A stretch of DNA of 64,000 nt from NZ13-RE01 sp964612975 (GTDB lineage: Bacteria > Dictyoglomota > Dictyoglomia > Dictyoglomales > Dictyoglomaceae), in contig CAZTGC010000003.1 of assembly GCA_964612975.1 (NCBI GenBank), forward strand, positions 124,001 to 188,000. The letters are read 5' to 3'. Positions 52,336 through 60,854 of this stretch are shown one piece after another. How positions within the stretch are numbered: position 1 is the stretch's first letter; the number at the start of each line of letters is the position of its first letter. The notes under the pieces are model-generated. The model saw only the letters and a program-made list of their open reading frames with translations. It was not told the DNA's origin and searched no databases. Made by a program: the position numbers and the translations under genes.

Positions 52336-53556
52336 TTATCCCTTTTTTAGAGCTAAAATTCTTTCTTCTGGAGATGGATGGGAATAATGCCAAATCCTAT
52401 ATAATGGTAAGGGATTTAGATTTGCTAAATTTTCCTTTACCAATCTTTTAAGGGCACTTATTAAAGGCTCTTCTGTTTCCAAAAGCTCCTTTGAGAATTT
52501 ATCTGCTGAATATTCAAATTTGCGAGATATGGCATTTATAATAGGGGTAATAAAATATGCAATAGATGAAATAAAGATAAAAGAGTAGACAATAATAGAA
52601 AAACTTTTTTCTACAGAGAAGGTATAAGATATCAATGGAGATTTGTAAATAAGGAAAACAAAATAAATATATGCTATGTAGAATAATATGCTTAAAGCTA
52701 TTATCTTGGGAATATGCTTTTTAACATGATGCCCCAGTTCATGGGCAAGAACTGCTAAGATTTCATCATGGGTATAACTTAATATAGTATCAAAAAGGAC
52801 AACCCTTCTTGAATTTCCAATTCCTGTAAGATATGCATTTACCTTTTTTGTTCTTCTTGATGCATCCATAACAAATATATTAGAGATTTTGAATTTTGCT
52901 TTTTCTAGAAGAGAAAGAATCTTATTTTTTAATTCTTCATCCTCTAAGGGATAAAATTTATTAAATAGAGGGGCTATAACCATGGGATATAACCAGGAGA
53001 TAAAAATTTCAAAAATGATAACAACAAGAATAAATTTCCACCACCAATTGGGATCAACCTCTATTATCCATAAAAGAAGGTAAAGAAGGGGAACTCCTAA
53101 AATTATAGATATCATTATAGATTTAATTATATCGATAATAAAAACCTTAGGAGTTGTGGTATTAAATCCATACTTTTCCTCTATCACAAAGGTAGAGTAT
53201 ATGCTAAAGGGAAGAGAAACCAAAAAATTTATTAAACCAAAAATCCCAAAGAATAAAAGACCTTGAAAAATATAAGATTTTGAAAGGGAAGATACAAGTT
53301 TTTCAAAGTACGGAAATCCCCAAAGGATTAATATAATTGAAAGGATAATATCAATAATATGGGATATCACTCCTAAATTTGTTCTGTCTCTTAAATAATT
53401 TTTAGATTTCTCAAAATCCTCCTCACTTACTTTATCCCTAAATACCTCTGGAATTTTTACCCTTGCTGATGTGGAGTATTTATTATTCCATAGGGTAAGA
53501 ATTAAATCCCATACTTCTTTAATTAAGAAGACAAAAAGAAAAATATAAAGAAACAT
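52336..53556 (-). CDS. M48-family membrane metallopeptidase (Ste24/HtpX-like)
   Basis: 406 residues, several transmembrane helices before and after the active site. Zinc motif HELGH in EILAVLAHELGHHVKKH, third ligand Glu in KFEYSADKFSKELLE, and ERILALKKG near the end with YRIWHYSHPSPEERI. Length and DASRRTKKVNAYLTGIGNSR match CAAX-prenyl-protease-type (Ste24) bacterial enzymes that clip membrane or lipoproteins. Ribosome site AGGAGG lies within the end of the upstream isomerase remnant, so they share a transcript. Confidence 0.9.
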   Translation of the reverse strand: MFLYIFLFVFLIKEVWDLILTLWNNKYSTSARVKIPEVFRDKVSEEDFEKSKNYLRDRTNLGVISHIIDIILSIILILWGFPYFEKLVSSLSKSYIFQGLLFFGIFGLINFLVSLPFSIYSTFVIEEKYGFNTTTPKVFIIDIIKSIMISIILGVPLLYLLLWIIEVDPNWWWKFILVVIIFEIFISWLYPMVIAPLFNKFYPLEDEELKNKILSLLEKAKFKISNIFVMDASRRTKKVNAYLTGIGNSRRVVLFDTILSYTHDEILAVLAHELGHHVKKHIPKIIALSILFYIAYIYFVFLIYKSPLISYTFSVEKSFSIIVYSFIFISSIAYFITPIINAISRKFEYSADKFSKELLETEEPLISALKRLVKENLANLNPLPLYRIWHYSHPSPEERILALKKG

Positions 53557-53569
53557 TGCAAAAATCCTC

Positions 53570-54429
53570 CTATGAAATTTTTATTGCTTGGGAAAGAAGC
53601 TCAATACTTGCTAATATTCCCTCCTCATAATTTACCTTCCCCTCAAACTCTATGGATAGATATCCTTTGTATCCCACATTCTTTAGCATCCTTAAGATTT
53701 TAACATAGTCAGGTTTAAATCAAAATCATAGAAAATTCCACCTCCAAAATAGGTTTTAGCATGAACAAGAATAGTATAGGGGATAAGTTTTTCTAATTGT
53801 TCATAGGTATCATCTAAGAAGTTTCCACAATCTAGTGCCACCTTAAACCAATCCCTATTTACCCCTTTTAAAATATCCAAAACCCCCTCTGCAGAATAGT
53901 TTAGCCCCCAATGATTTTCTATAGCAAGAATTATCCCATATTCCTTTGCAAAATCTACACATTCCCTAAATGCAGATATATTCCATTCTATTCCCTCCTC
54001 ATAAGTATATCCTTCTAATGCTGGCTCCTTTCCCCTTTTTGCCATAAGTTCAGTAAAATCTTTTATAGTTCCCCATCTTCCCCCAAAAACCATAATAATT
54101 GGAGCTCCTAACTTATATCCTACCTTAATTAAATCCTTTACCTTATCTATCTCTTTTTTTCTTTCCTCCTTATCTGGCTTTACAAAATTATTATGAATAG
54201 AAAGAGCATAAATATCCAAAGAATGCTCAACACAAAGCCTTTTTATTTTATATAAATAATTATCCTCCAAGGATTCTAATTGAACAGCCAAAATCTCTAA
54301 ACCATCTAAGCCATATTTATAGGCTAAAGGAATCATTTTTTTTAAAGTTAGGGGTCTTTCCTCAGGATTCCCATAATCAAATCTTTTAAAAGAATAAGTA
54401 GAACCTCCTATTCTCATTTTAACCTCCAA
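53570..54429 (-). pseudogene. Sugar phosphate isomerase/epimerase (TIM barrel), frameshift near the 3' end
   Basis: From ATG 54429 the frame is good for about 240 codons: RIGGSTYSFKRFDYGNPEER, YGLDGLEILAVQLESLEDNY, IENHWGLNYSAEGVLDILKG and VALDCGNFLDDTYEQLEKL (AP-endonuclease-2/xylose-isomerase-like metal sites). It stops after FDLNLTMLKS, while the shifted frame continues PDYVKILRMLKNVGYKGYLS and FEGKVNYEEGILASIELL to 53570, the normal C terminus. One-base shift at about 53710-53716 (near a TTTAAA run). The ribosome site AACCTCC-complement AGGAGGTT precedes the ATG. Otherwise complete; function unknown. Upstream partner of the M48 gene. Confidence 0.75.
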
Positions 54430-54510
54430 AATAAACTTTTTAATATTTTATAATAACAAGTAAGGATCTTACAAAAAAGTTACTATTAAAATGGGGATTG
54501 AATTTAAGTT

Positions 54511-54540
54511 TTTAAAAAGCCCCTTCATAAAGGAGGGACA
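54511..54540 (-). terminator. Weak terminator after the 282-residue PorV-like gene
   Basis: Minus strand CCCTCCTT-tatg-AAGGGGC followed by TTTTT; imperfect stem. Confidence 0.5.
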
Positions 54541-54545
54541 ATTTT

Positions 54546-55394
54546 TTAGAAGCTTGCTGATAAGCTTATTATATGTTGATTGGTTAAATTTTTTGTATAT
54601 AAAAGGGCATAATCTAAGTTGAAGTTTGCAAAGCTTAATCCTACTCCAAAGGTTAATCCTTCCTTTGCTCCATTATATCCCCCCCTTATTGCTAAAATAG
54701 GAAGGGGATTTATCTCAGAACCAATATGAACTCTATTTAAAAATGTGGGCTTTTCCAATAAAGATATATCTACAACAATTTTTAAAGGTACTACTAAATC
54801 TAGTTTTAATAAAGTTCCCACCACCACATCTTTTCTTTCTACACTTTCCACAGTACCTGTATTCCATCTTAAAAAGTTTATGGGATTATACAAGGCAATA
54901 CCAAAGCTTAGGTTAGAATTTACTAAATAAATTGCCCCAATATCTACCCCAAATCCTTGAGCAGAACCTGTATCTAATGTGGTCATGTAAAAATATCCCG
55001 TTGCTCCTACACTAAGATTGGGCATAACATTAGTAGCTATACTTACCTGAAAGGCATTCTCTGAAAAGGGAAAAAGTAGTTCTTCGGAACTTACACTTTT
55101 AGTGGATAATCCCAATCCTAAGGAAAAAGATTCCAAGGGTAAAACTCCTCCAAAGAATTCCACCCTCGTAAAACTTTCTGGCATCTCCAAGTGATTAAAA
55201 CTAAGGGTTTTTTTATCTATAAAAGATAATCCCGCTGGATTATATATCAAACTTCCCCAATCATCAGAGAGGGCAACATAGGCTCCTCCTAATCCTCCTG
55301 CCCTTGCATTTAAAATCATTGGGGTAAAAGATGCAAAGCATGGGGTTATGATAAATAAACATATAATTAAGCATATAAAAATTATTTTCCTCAT
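54546..55394 (-). CDS. PorV/PorQ (UPF0164)-family outer-membrane protein
   Basis: 282 residues. Signal peptide (IIFICLIICLFIITPCFA), then the family start MILNARAGGLGGAYVALSDD and YNPAGLSFIDKKTLSFNHLE, strand-rich body with GFGVDIGAIYLVNSNLSFGI, ending FANFNLDYALLYTKNLTNQH and aromatic F. A predicted outer-membrane beta barrel. PorV and PorQ are parts of type IX secretion in Bacteroidota, but this wide family also occurs without T9SS. Lies directly downstream of the large M6 protease gene. Confidence 0.85.
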   Translation of the reverse strand: MRKIIFICLIICLFIITPCFASFTPMILNARAGGLGGAYVALSDDWGSLIYNPAGLSFIDKKTLSFNHLEMPESFTRVEFFGGVLPLESFSLGLGLSTKSVSSEELLFPFSENAFQVSIATNVMPNLSVGATGYFYMTTLDTGSAQGFGVDIGAIYLVNSNLSFGIALYNPINFLRWNTGTVESVERKDVVVGTLLKLDLVVPLKIVVDISLLEKPTFLNRVHIGSEINPLPILAIRGGYNGAKEGLTFGVGLSFANFNLDYALLYTKNLTNQHIISLSASF

Positions 55395-55423
55395 CTATTA
55401 TGCCTCCTTTTAAAAAATTTAAG

Positions 55424-55447
55424 TTTAGGGGGGATTTCCCCCCTAAA
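55424..55447. terminator. Terminator between M6 protease and PorV-like genes
   Basis: TTTAGGGGGG (55424-55433), ATTT, CCCCCCTAAA (55438-55447). Both orientations possible. Confidence 0.8.
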
Positions 55448-55449
55448 AG

Positions 55450-58400
55450 TTATTTCAAGATCCCAATGAACCTATTTATTCTTACCTCACCCTGATGAGA
55501 AGTTGAAACAAGCTGGAATAGATAGAGTCCATTGGGTAAGTAAAGTCCTTTCCAATTTACCCCTTCCCATATTACTTCGTAATTTCCAGCAGAAAGATTC
55601 CCAAGATCCCTTTCGTATACCTTTTCTCCTGCAAGGTTATATACTATAAACCTTACCTTTGCATCTTGAGAAATATTAAAGTATATCTTCGCTGGTCCTT
55701 CTTTAGGATTAAAGGATTTTGTGAATTTTGTAACATTTAAAAGGGAAAGGGGTTGTCCCAAATTAATAATTGTTGTTGCAGAAATATATCTAGAATTATT
55801 TAATTCATCCTTTGCTGTTGCCTCAATAATATATTTTCCATTGGGAAGTAAAGCCCCACTTTCATCCTTTCCATTCCATGTATAATTAAAACTTCCATTG
55901 TTAACCCTTTGATTTTCAACTATAGTCCTTACAAGATTATTCTTTTGTCCATTAACGGTGTTATAAACTTTAATTGTTAGATATGCATAACCTGAATCAT
56001 CAAATACTGATCCACTTATATTACAACTTCCAGTATTAGGATTGAAGGAGGATGAAACTGTTAGAGTTAAAGTTGGTGTATCAACTAATAAAGCCCTTGC
56101 TTTTCTTAAAAGTATTTCATTTATAGAAATATCTACCCCCTCAAGCCCAAAGGAAAAGTATACTACCGCATATTTTTTTACTGGATCCACATATCTTAAT
56201 CCTGCAGTTCCAGAGGATGCTATTACTTTATTTACAATAGATGGTGCCTTTTGTTCCTTTATCTTTTCAGGAAGTTTTATCTCAGGAATAGGAAGGGATA
56301 CTCCTAAAGGATTGTAAACTAATAGGGCTTGTGCTCCCTCTAAAGGATCAATCTCATCTGGATAAAATTGATTTTGGGCAGAATTCTCTGTATTTAAATT
56401 AAAGGTTAATCCCTCAAAAGTTGTTCCACTAACACCCCTTATGGAATAAATTTCTGTATTATCTTGAACAAAACTTGCCTTGAGGTATCCTTTATAGAAT
56501 GTTTCACTTATGTATCCTTTCGAATATCCCCATCCTAAATCTTGGCTTGTAATAAATAATTTACCACCATTATTTAAATAGCTCATTATTTGATTTTGTA
56601 CAGAAGAATAATAGATTGCTCCCCAATCTCCGGCCCAAAGAACCCAGTCATAATTTAACATGTAACCTACTGAGGGTATCGCATTATCTTTAAATACATC
56701 AATAATGTTATAGCCAATTCCTTCATCTACAAAGGCATTCTCTATAAAAGGTGCTATTCCAAATTCTCCTCCATCGTCGGAGATAATTAAAGCTTCTATG
56801 GTAGCTGGAGTCGTGAAGGATTTCTGATACCAAGGAGAATCTCCATTGGCATTACTTGCCCTTATCCTCGTATAATAGGTAGTTCCAAGGAAAAGAGGAG
56901 CATTTAATAGAGGGCGATATTCTGTATCTTGAGTCTTAATATCTATTACTAAATTACTAAAGTTTGGATCTTGTGCAACCTGTAAATTGTAGGAAGTAGC
57001 ATAAGGAACTGGTGTCCATTTAAATAATGGTCTTATAGTTAAAGGATTTTGGGAGTACCAACCCATATGATAAATAAAGGAAGGTTGTGCAGGCACTTCC
57101 GTTGATTTTACATATATATCGCAAGTAATATTATTTCCAGAAATAGCAATATTTCTTACAGCGACTGCTGTGGGAATTTCAAAATAAGCTTTGCTATTGG
57201 GAGTACTATTTTTATCAAAAGTTCGATTATTAGTAGATCCTGGATAAGGATGTCCCGTGTTGCCCGATGAAAGTCTTTTTTCTAATTCCCAAAGTCCATT
57301 TGCCTGTTCCAAAGCAACTAAATAGTGTCTTGATGGATCAAGTCCTGGATACCATTCATAATCATTTTGAGTTTTCCTCATTTTCTCATCCACATGATAG
57401 ATGAGAAGACCCTCTCCCATTAAATAACTATCAAAGCCAATTTTTCTCCTATTCTCCAATAGGAAATATTCATCTCCAATAACTCCATCGGTCCAAAGCA
57501 TATAAATTACTGGCTCTATCTCCACAGGAGGTATAGAGACATTAATCAAATTATTTTCTGGGACTATTGGAGTTACCCATCCTAATTTAATCTTACACCA
57601 GGCGTCAAAATGAGAAGGAGAACCTCCCATGGAATATCCCGAGGGTCCTTGTGGTCCATTCCAAGATCCGGCTGCCATTAAGCTCCATCTTCCAAGTCCC
57701 AAAGAAGAATAATCTCTATCATAAAGATCGGGAAGTTGTCCAAAGGAATGTCCCATTTCATGAACAAATACCCCTACCGTTGAGGGAATAATTTTACCTT
57801 TATCCTCCATGTATTCTGGTTCAATAGAGTATCTTATAAGAAATAATTTTCCACCAATATTTACATAAACTGTGGATGCATGGGACCAAATATCATTTAC
57901 ATCTCCTGTCCATTCTGCTCCTTCTCCACTATGAATTACAAATACTACATCATAATTTCTTAAATCATATCCAGAATTTACTGCATGTTGTAAAACCTCT
58001 TTAACTAATGTAAAAACTCCACCATCAAATCCATGATTTCCATCATTTATATAGTAGGTATAAGTATTTTGAGCAGTATACCAAGGAAGAATAGTTGCAG
58101 TTACATCAAATTTATTATAGGAGTTTTCTTTATAAAATTCCTTTACACTTCCTACATTGTAGGGATTAATATTACTCCAATTTGCCCCTTCACTATTAAA
58201 GAGTATTTCAAAATAATCTGAAGGAATATTGGCTTGTTTTGGCTTATCAGCAAATTCTACAGGGATTACTATTGCAGATCCTGTACCAGTTGTTTTTTCA
58301 ATAACTCCATATATTTTTGCTTCCTTTGGAATACTTACAGGAGTAATTTCAGGTAAAGTTGGAAGCTTTATCTTTTTCTCTAAAAGTCTTTCATGGGGTG

Positions 58401-58494
58401 GCATAATTTTTACTTTAGTTAAGGGAAAAGTTTCTGCAAGGGTAAAAGAGAATAGGAGGATTAAGAATGCTAAAAACCCAAAACCTTTCTTCAT
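55450..58494 (-). CDS. Secreted M6-family metalloprotease with FlgD-like C-terminal domains
   Basis: 1014 residues. Signal peptide (FGFLAFLILLFSFTLA), an M6 catalytic domain with His245-Glu-x-x-His249 and Asp256 (FVHEMGHSFGQLPDLYD) typical of immune-inhibitor-A-like proteases, a fibronectin-like domain (YHMGWYSQNPLTIRPLFKWT), a Ig-like/flavodoxin-like region and two FlgD-Ig repeats: AYLTIKVYNTVNGQKNNLVR with SGALLPNGKYIIEATAKD, and RFIVYNLAGEKVYERDLGNL with LYLPNGLYLFQLVS at the very end. The C-terminal repeat is the form used as a sorting or cell-surface signal in several phyla. Extracellular protein degradation is the likely role. Confidence 0.88.
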   Translation of the reverse strand: MKKGFGFLAFLILLFSFTLAETFPLTKVKIMPPHERLLEKKIKLPTLPEITPVSIPKEAKIYGVIEKTTGTGSAIVIPVEFADKPKQANIPSDYFEILFNSEGANWSNINPYNVGSVKEFYKENSYNKFDVTATILPWYTAQNTYTYYINDGNHGFDGGVFTLVKEVLQHAVNSGYDLRNYDVVFVIHSGEGAEWTGDVNDIWSHASTVYVNIGGKLFLIRYSIEPEYMEDKGKIIPSTVGVFVHEMGHSFGQLPDLYDRDYSSLGLGRWSLMAAGSWNGPQGPSGYSMGGSPSHFDAWCKIKLGWVTPIVPENNLINVSIPPVEIEPVIYMLWTDGVIGDEYFLLENRRKIGFDSYLMGEGLLIYHVDEKMRKTQNDYEWYPGLDPSRHYLVALEQANGLWELEKRLSSGNTGHPYPGSTNNRTFDKNSTPNSKAYFEIPTAVAVRNIAISGNNITCDIYVKSTEVPAQPSFIYHMGWYSQNPLTIRPLFKWTPVPYATSYNLQVAQDPNFSNLVIDIKTQDTEYRPLLNAPLFLGTTYYTRIRASNANGDSPWYQKSFTTPATIEALIISDDGGEFGIAPFIENAFVDEGIGYNIIDVFKDNAIPSVGYMLNYDWVLWAGDWGAIYYSSVQNQIMSYLNNGGKLFITSQDLGWGYSKGYISETFYKGYLKASFVQDNTEIYSIRGVSGTTFEGLTFNLNTENSAQNQFYPDEIDPLEGAQALLVYNPLGVSLPIPEIKLPEKIKEQKAPSIVNKVIASSGTAGLRYVDPVKKYAVVYFSFGLEGVDISINEILLRKARALLVDTPTLTLTVSSSFNPNTGSCNISGSVFDDSGYAYLTIKVYNTVNGQKNNLVRTIVENQRVNNGSFNYTWNGKDESGALLPNGKYIIEATAKDELNNSRYISATTIINLGQPLSLLNVTKFTKSFNPKEGPAKIYFNISQDAKVRFIVYNLAGEKVYERDLGNLSAGNYEVIWEGVNWKGLYLPNGLYLFQLVSTSHQGEVRINRFIGILK

Positions 58495-58665
58495 CCTTAG
58501 ACCTCCCTTTTAAAGGTTTTCAACAAGGCATTAGGGTATTATACTATATCCTCCAAATTAATAACAGGGGATATACAGATTATCTTAAAAATTTTGTGCT
58601 AAAATATAAAAATTTCCCTTAATAATATAGAAAATTAAGGAAAATTATCTAGGAGGAATTGGTTA

Positions 58666-59628
58666 ATGATTATATTAGGTCATAGAGGAAATCTATATAA
58701 TCCTGAAAATACCCTTAAAGCCTTTAAATCTGCCATTGAGATGGGAGCAGATGGAATAGAATTGGATGTTCAAAAAACCTTAGATAATGTTCTTGTAGTG
58801 TCCCATGATGAAAATTTGAAAAGATTAACAGGTATAGATTTAAACATAAGAAGAGTGGAATTTGAAAAATTAAAGGATATCAAAATTGATGGAGAACCTA
58901 TAGTTGATCTTAAGACAGCCTTAGAATTTATAAAATCCCATAATAAATTTGTAGATATAGAAGTTAAAAATCCTAAGGATTTTTTAGATGTTATAGAACT
59001 TGTAAAGAAAATTAGTTTAAAAGATTTTATAATCTCATCCTTTTGGCATAAAGAGGTCTTTGAAGCAAAAAAATCTTATCCCGATATAAAATTTGCTTAT
59101 CTTTATTCCCATTTTCCAAAGGATCTTTTAACCTACATTAAAGAAATAGATTTTCTAAAGCCTCATTATCATTATATTAATGAGGAATATATCCCCTTTA
59201 AAGAAAAAACCATAGCATGGACTGTTGATGAGGAAGAGAAAATAGATTATCTTTTAAGTATGGATATTTGGGGAATAATTACCAACTTCCCCGATAGAGT
59301 TATAAATAGAGTGAAGGGAGGAGAGAAAATGTTTCAAAATCCTTATTTATCATATTTTGTACAAATGATTGATAAGAAATCAATTGTCAGAGGGGAAAAT
59401 TATGTAAGTTTCGAAGCAGTAAATTATGTTATGCCCTTAAGGATAGAATCCCTATCCATGGAAGATGGAGAAATAAATATTAATAAAACTTTTCCTGTTG
59501 ATTGGAATTTAGGAGAAAGACTAAAATTTGAGATTACTATTAACGGAGAAAATCCAAAGATAAAAATAAGGGTAAGAGAAGTTGGAGAATTATCCTTTTC
59601 TTTAAAGGAATTAGAGGGGACTATATAA
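58666..59628 (+). CDS. glpQ: Glycerophosphodiester phosphodiesterase with C-terminal beta domain
   Basis: 320 residues. GDPD barrel (1-220): catalytic His6-Arg7 (LGHRGNLYNPENTL), Glu32 and Asp34 (DGIELDVQKT) and His47 (VVSHDENL), with the end WTVDEEEKIDYLL and GIITNFPDR. No signal peptide. A further ~95 residues (FQNPYLSYFVQMIDKKSIVR and following strands) are not in the usual family and look like a small beta domain; I do not recognise it. Hydrolyses glycerophosphodiesters to glycerol-3-phosphate. AGGAGG 8 bases before ATG. Divergent from the M6 gene. Confidence 0.88.
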   Translation: MIILGHRGNLYNPENTLKAFKSAIEMGADGIELDVQKTLDNVLVVSHDENLKRLTGIDLNIRRVEFEKLKDIKIDGEPIVDLKTALEFIKSHNKFVDIEVKNPKDFLDVIELVKKISLKDFIISSFWHKEVFEAKKSYPDIKFAYLYSHFPKDLLTYIKEIDFLKPHYHYINEEYIPFKEKTIAWTVDEEEKIDYLLSMDIWGIITNFPDRVINRVKGGEKMFQNPYLSYFVQMIDKKSIVRGENYVSFEAVNYVMPLRIESLSMEDGEININKTFPVDWNLGERLKFEITINGENPKIKIRVREVGELSFSLKELEGTI

Positions 59629-59638
59629 TTAAATTTTT

Positions 59639-59670
59639 AGGAGGGGAATCTATTTTATCCCCTCCTTAAT
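59639..59670. terminator. Bidirectional terminator between GDPD and GH130 genes
   Basis: AGGAGGGGA, 10-base loop, TCCCCTCCT. Convergent genes share it. Confidence 0.8.
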
Positions 59671-59686
59671 CTCAGTTTAAAAGGCA

Positions 59687-60706
59687 TCATCTTCCCTCAT
59701 CTTTATCTCCAGGAACAACCTCAGAATTTTCTTTAACAAAATTTATCACCTCATCAACATAAGCAAAGGCAAGGGAAACATAAGTATCTGCAGATCCATA
59801 ATATATTGCAATTCTTCCAGTCTCTGCATCTACCAATGTGGCACAGGGAAATGCCACATTGGGTACAAAACCAACAGTTTCATACTCCATTTCAGGAGTT
59901 AGAAGATAATCCCTTAATCTATAAAGGACTCGAGAAGGATTATTTAAATCTAAAATTGCAGCACCAAAACTATAGACATATCCATTACAGGTAAGAACAA
60001 CTCCATGATAAAATAATAGCCATCCCTCTTCTGTTTCAATAGGTATAGGACCTGCACCTATCTTAAGACTCTGCCACCATCCCGATCCCCCTCTGCTCAT
60101 CACCCTTCTATGCCTTCCCCAATAAATTAAGTCCTTACTCTCACTCAAAAATATATCCCCAAAGGGAGTATGTCCTGAATCACTGGGCCTTGAAAGCATA
60201 ACGTAATTGCCATTTATTTTTCTTGGGAAGAGAACACCATTTCTATTATATGGAAGAAAGGCATTTTCCATTCTTATAAATTCCTTAAAATCCTTAGTAT
60301 ATCCAATTCCAATTGTTGGTCCATAAAAATCAGTACACCAGGTGATATAAAATTTATCTTCTATCTTAACAACCCTGGGATCATATGCATAATTAGGTTG
60401 ATAAATATTTCCCTTCTCATCCTTCCAAATTATTTCTGGATCTTCTATCTTCCAATTTATTCCATCTTTGCTCCATCCCACATGTAATCTTGCCTTTCCA
60501 TCTTTATGGTCTGCTCTAAATACTCCAACAAATTCGCCGTTAAAGGGAACTACCGCACTATTAAAGATTCTTGCAGTCCTTTTTGTAGGATTCCATTTTG
60601 TTAAAGGATTTTTATCATATCTCCATATTACTCCTTCATAATTCTCTGGTTTTTCTTGCCAAGGGATATTTTCCAAGGGTTCTCCAATTATTTTTATCTT
60701 TCCCAT
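59687..60706 (-). CDS. GH130-family glycoside phosphorylase/hydrolase
   Basis: 339 residues, five-bladed propeller. Opens VIWRYDKNPLTKWNPTKRTA, then NSAVVPFNGEFVGVFRADH, catalytic Asp in YAYDPRVVKIEDKFYITWCT, GRHRRVMSRGGSGWWQSLKI and IGAGPIPIETEEGWLLFYHG, ending AIYYGSADTYVSLAF: clear GH130. These act on beta-mannosides, often as phosphorylases (beta-1,4-mannosyl-glucose or mannobiose) using Pi. No signal peptide. Pairs in direction opposite to the GH31 gene at a shared divergent promoter region. Confidence 0.9.
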   Translation of the reverse strand: MGKIKIIGEPLENIPWQEKPENYEGVIWRYDKNPLTKWNPTKRTARIFNSAVVPFNGEFVGVFRADHKDGKARLHVGWSKDGINWKIEDPEIIWKDEKGNIYQPNYAYDPRVVKIEDKFYITWCTDFYGPTIGIGYTKDFKEFIRMENAFLPYNRNGVLFPRKINGNYVMLSRPSDSGHTPFGDIFLSESKDLIYWGRHRRVMSRGGSGWWQSLKIGAGPIPIETEEGWLLFYHGVVLTCNGYVYSFGAAILDLNNPSRVLYRLRDYLLTPEMEYETVGFVPNVAFPCATLVDAETGRIAIYYGSADTYVSLAFAYVDEVINFVKENSEVVPGDKDEGR

Positions 60707-60820
60707 AGATTTACCTCCTTTTGTTTTCCTTTATAAAAATACTAATAGAACAAAATTTTTCTTGTCAATATTTACAAAATTGTATCCATTTGCTTTATTC
60801 TTTTAAAAGATTATGAAATA

Positions 60821-60829
60821 TGATATAAT
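60821..60829 (+). promoter_or_regulatory. Extended -10 promoter of the GH31 gene
   Basis: TGATATAAT at 60821-60829, before the ribosome site AGGAG at about 60847. An ATG inside this promoter (60813) is not the start. Confidence 0.55.
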
Positions 60830-60854
60830 GATAAAAATTTTAAATAGGAGAAGC

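Noticed and set aside
56042..56317. Plus-strand 91-codon frame inside the M6 protease gene
   Set aside because: Antisense shadow with no motifs.
60813..60854. Earlier ATG start for the GH31 gene
   Set aside because: This ATG lies before the extended -10 box at 60821; AGGAG-spaced ATG 60855 fits better.
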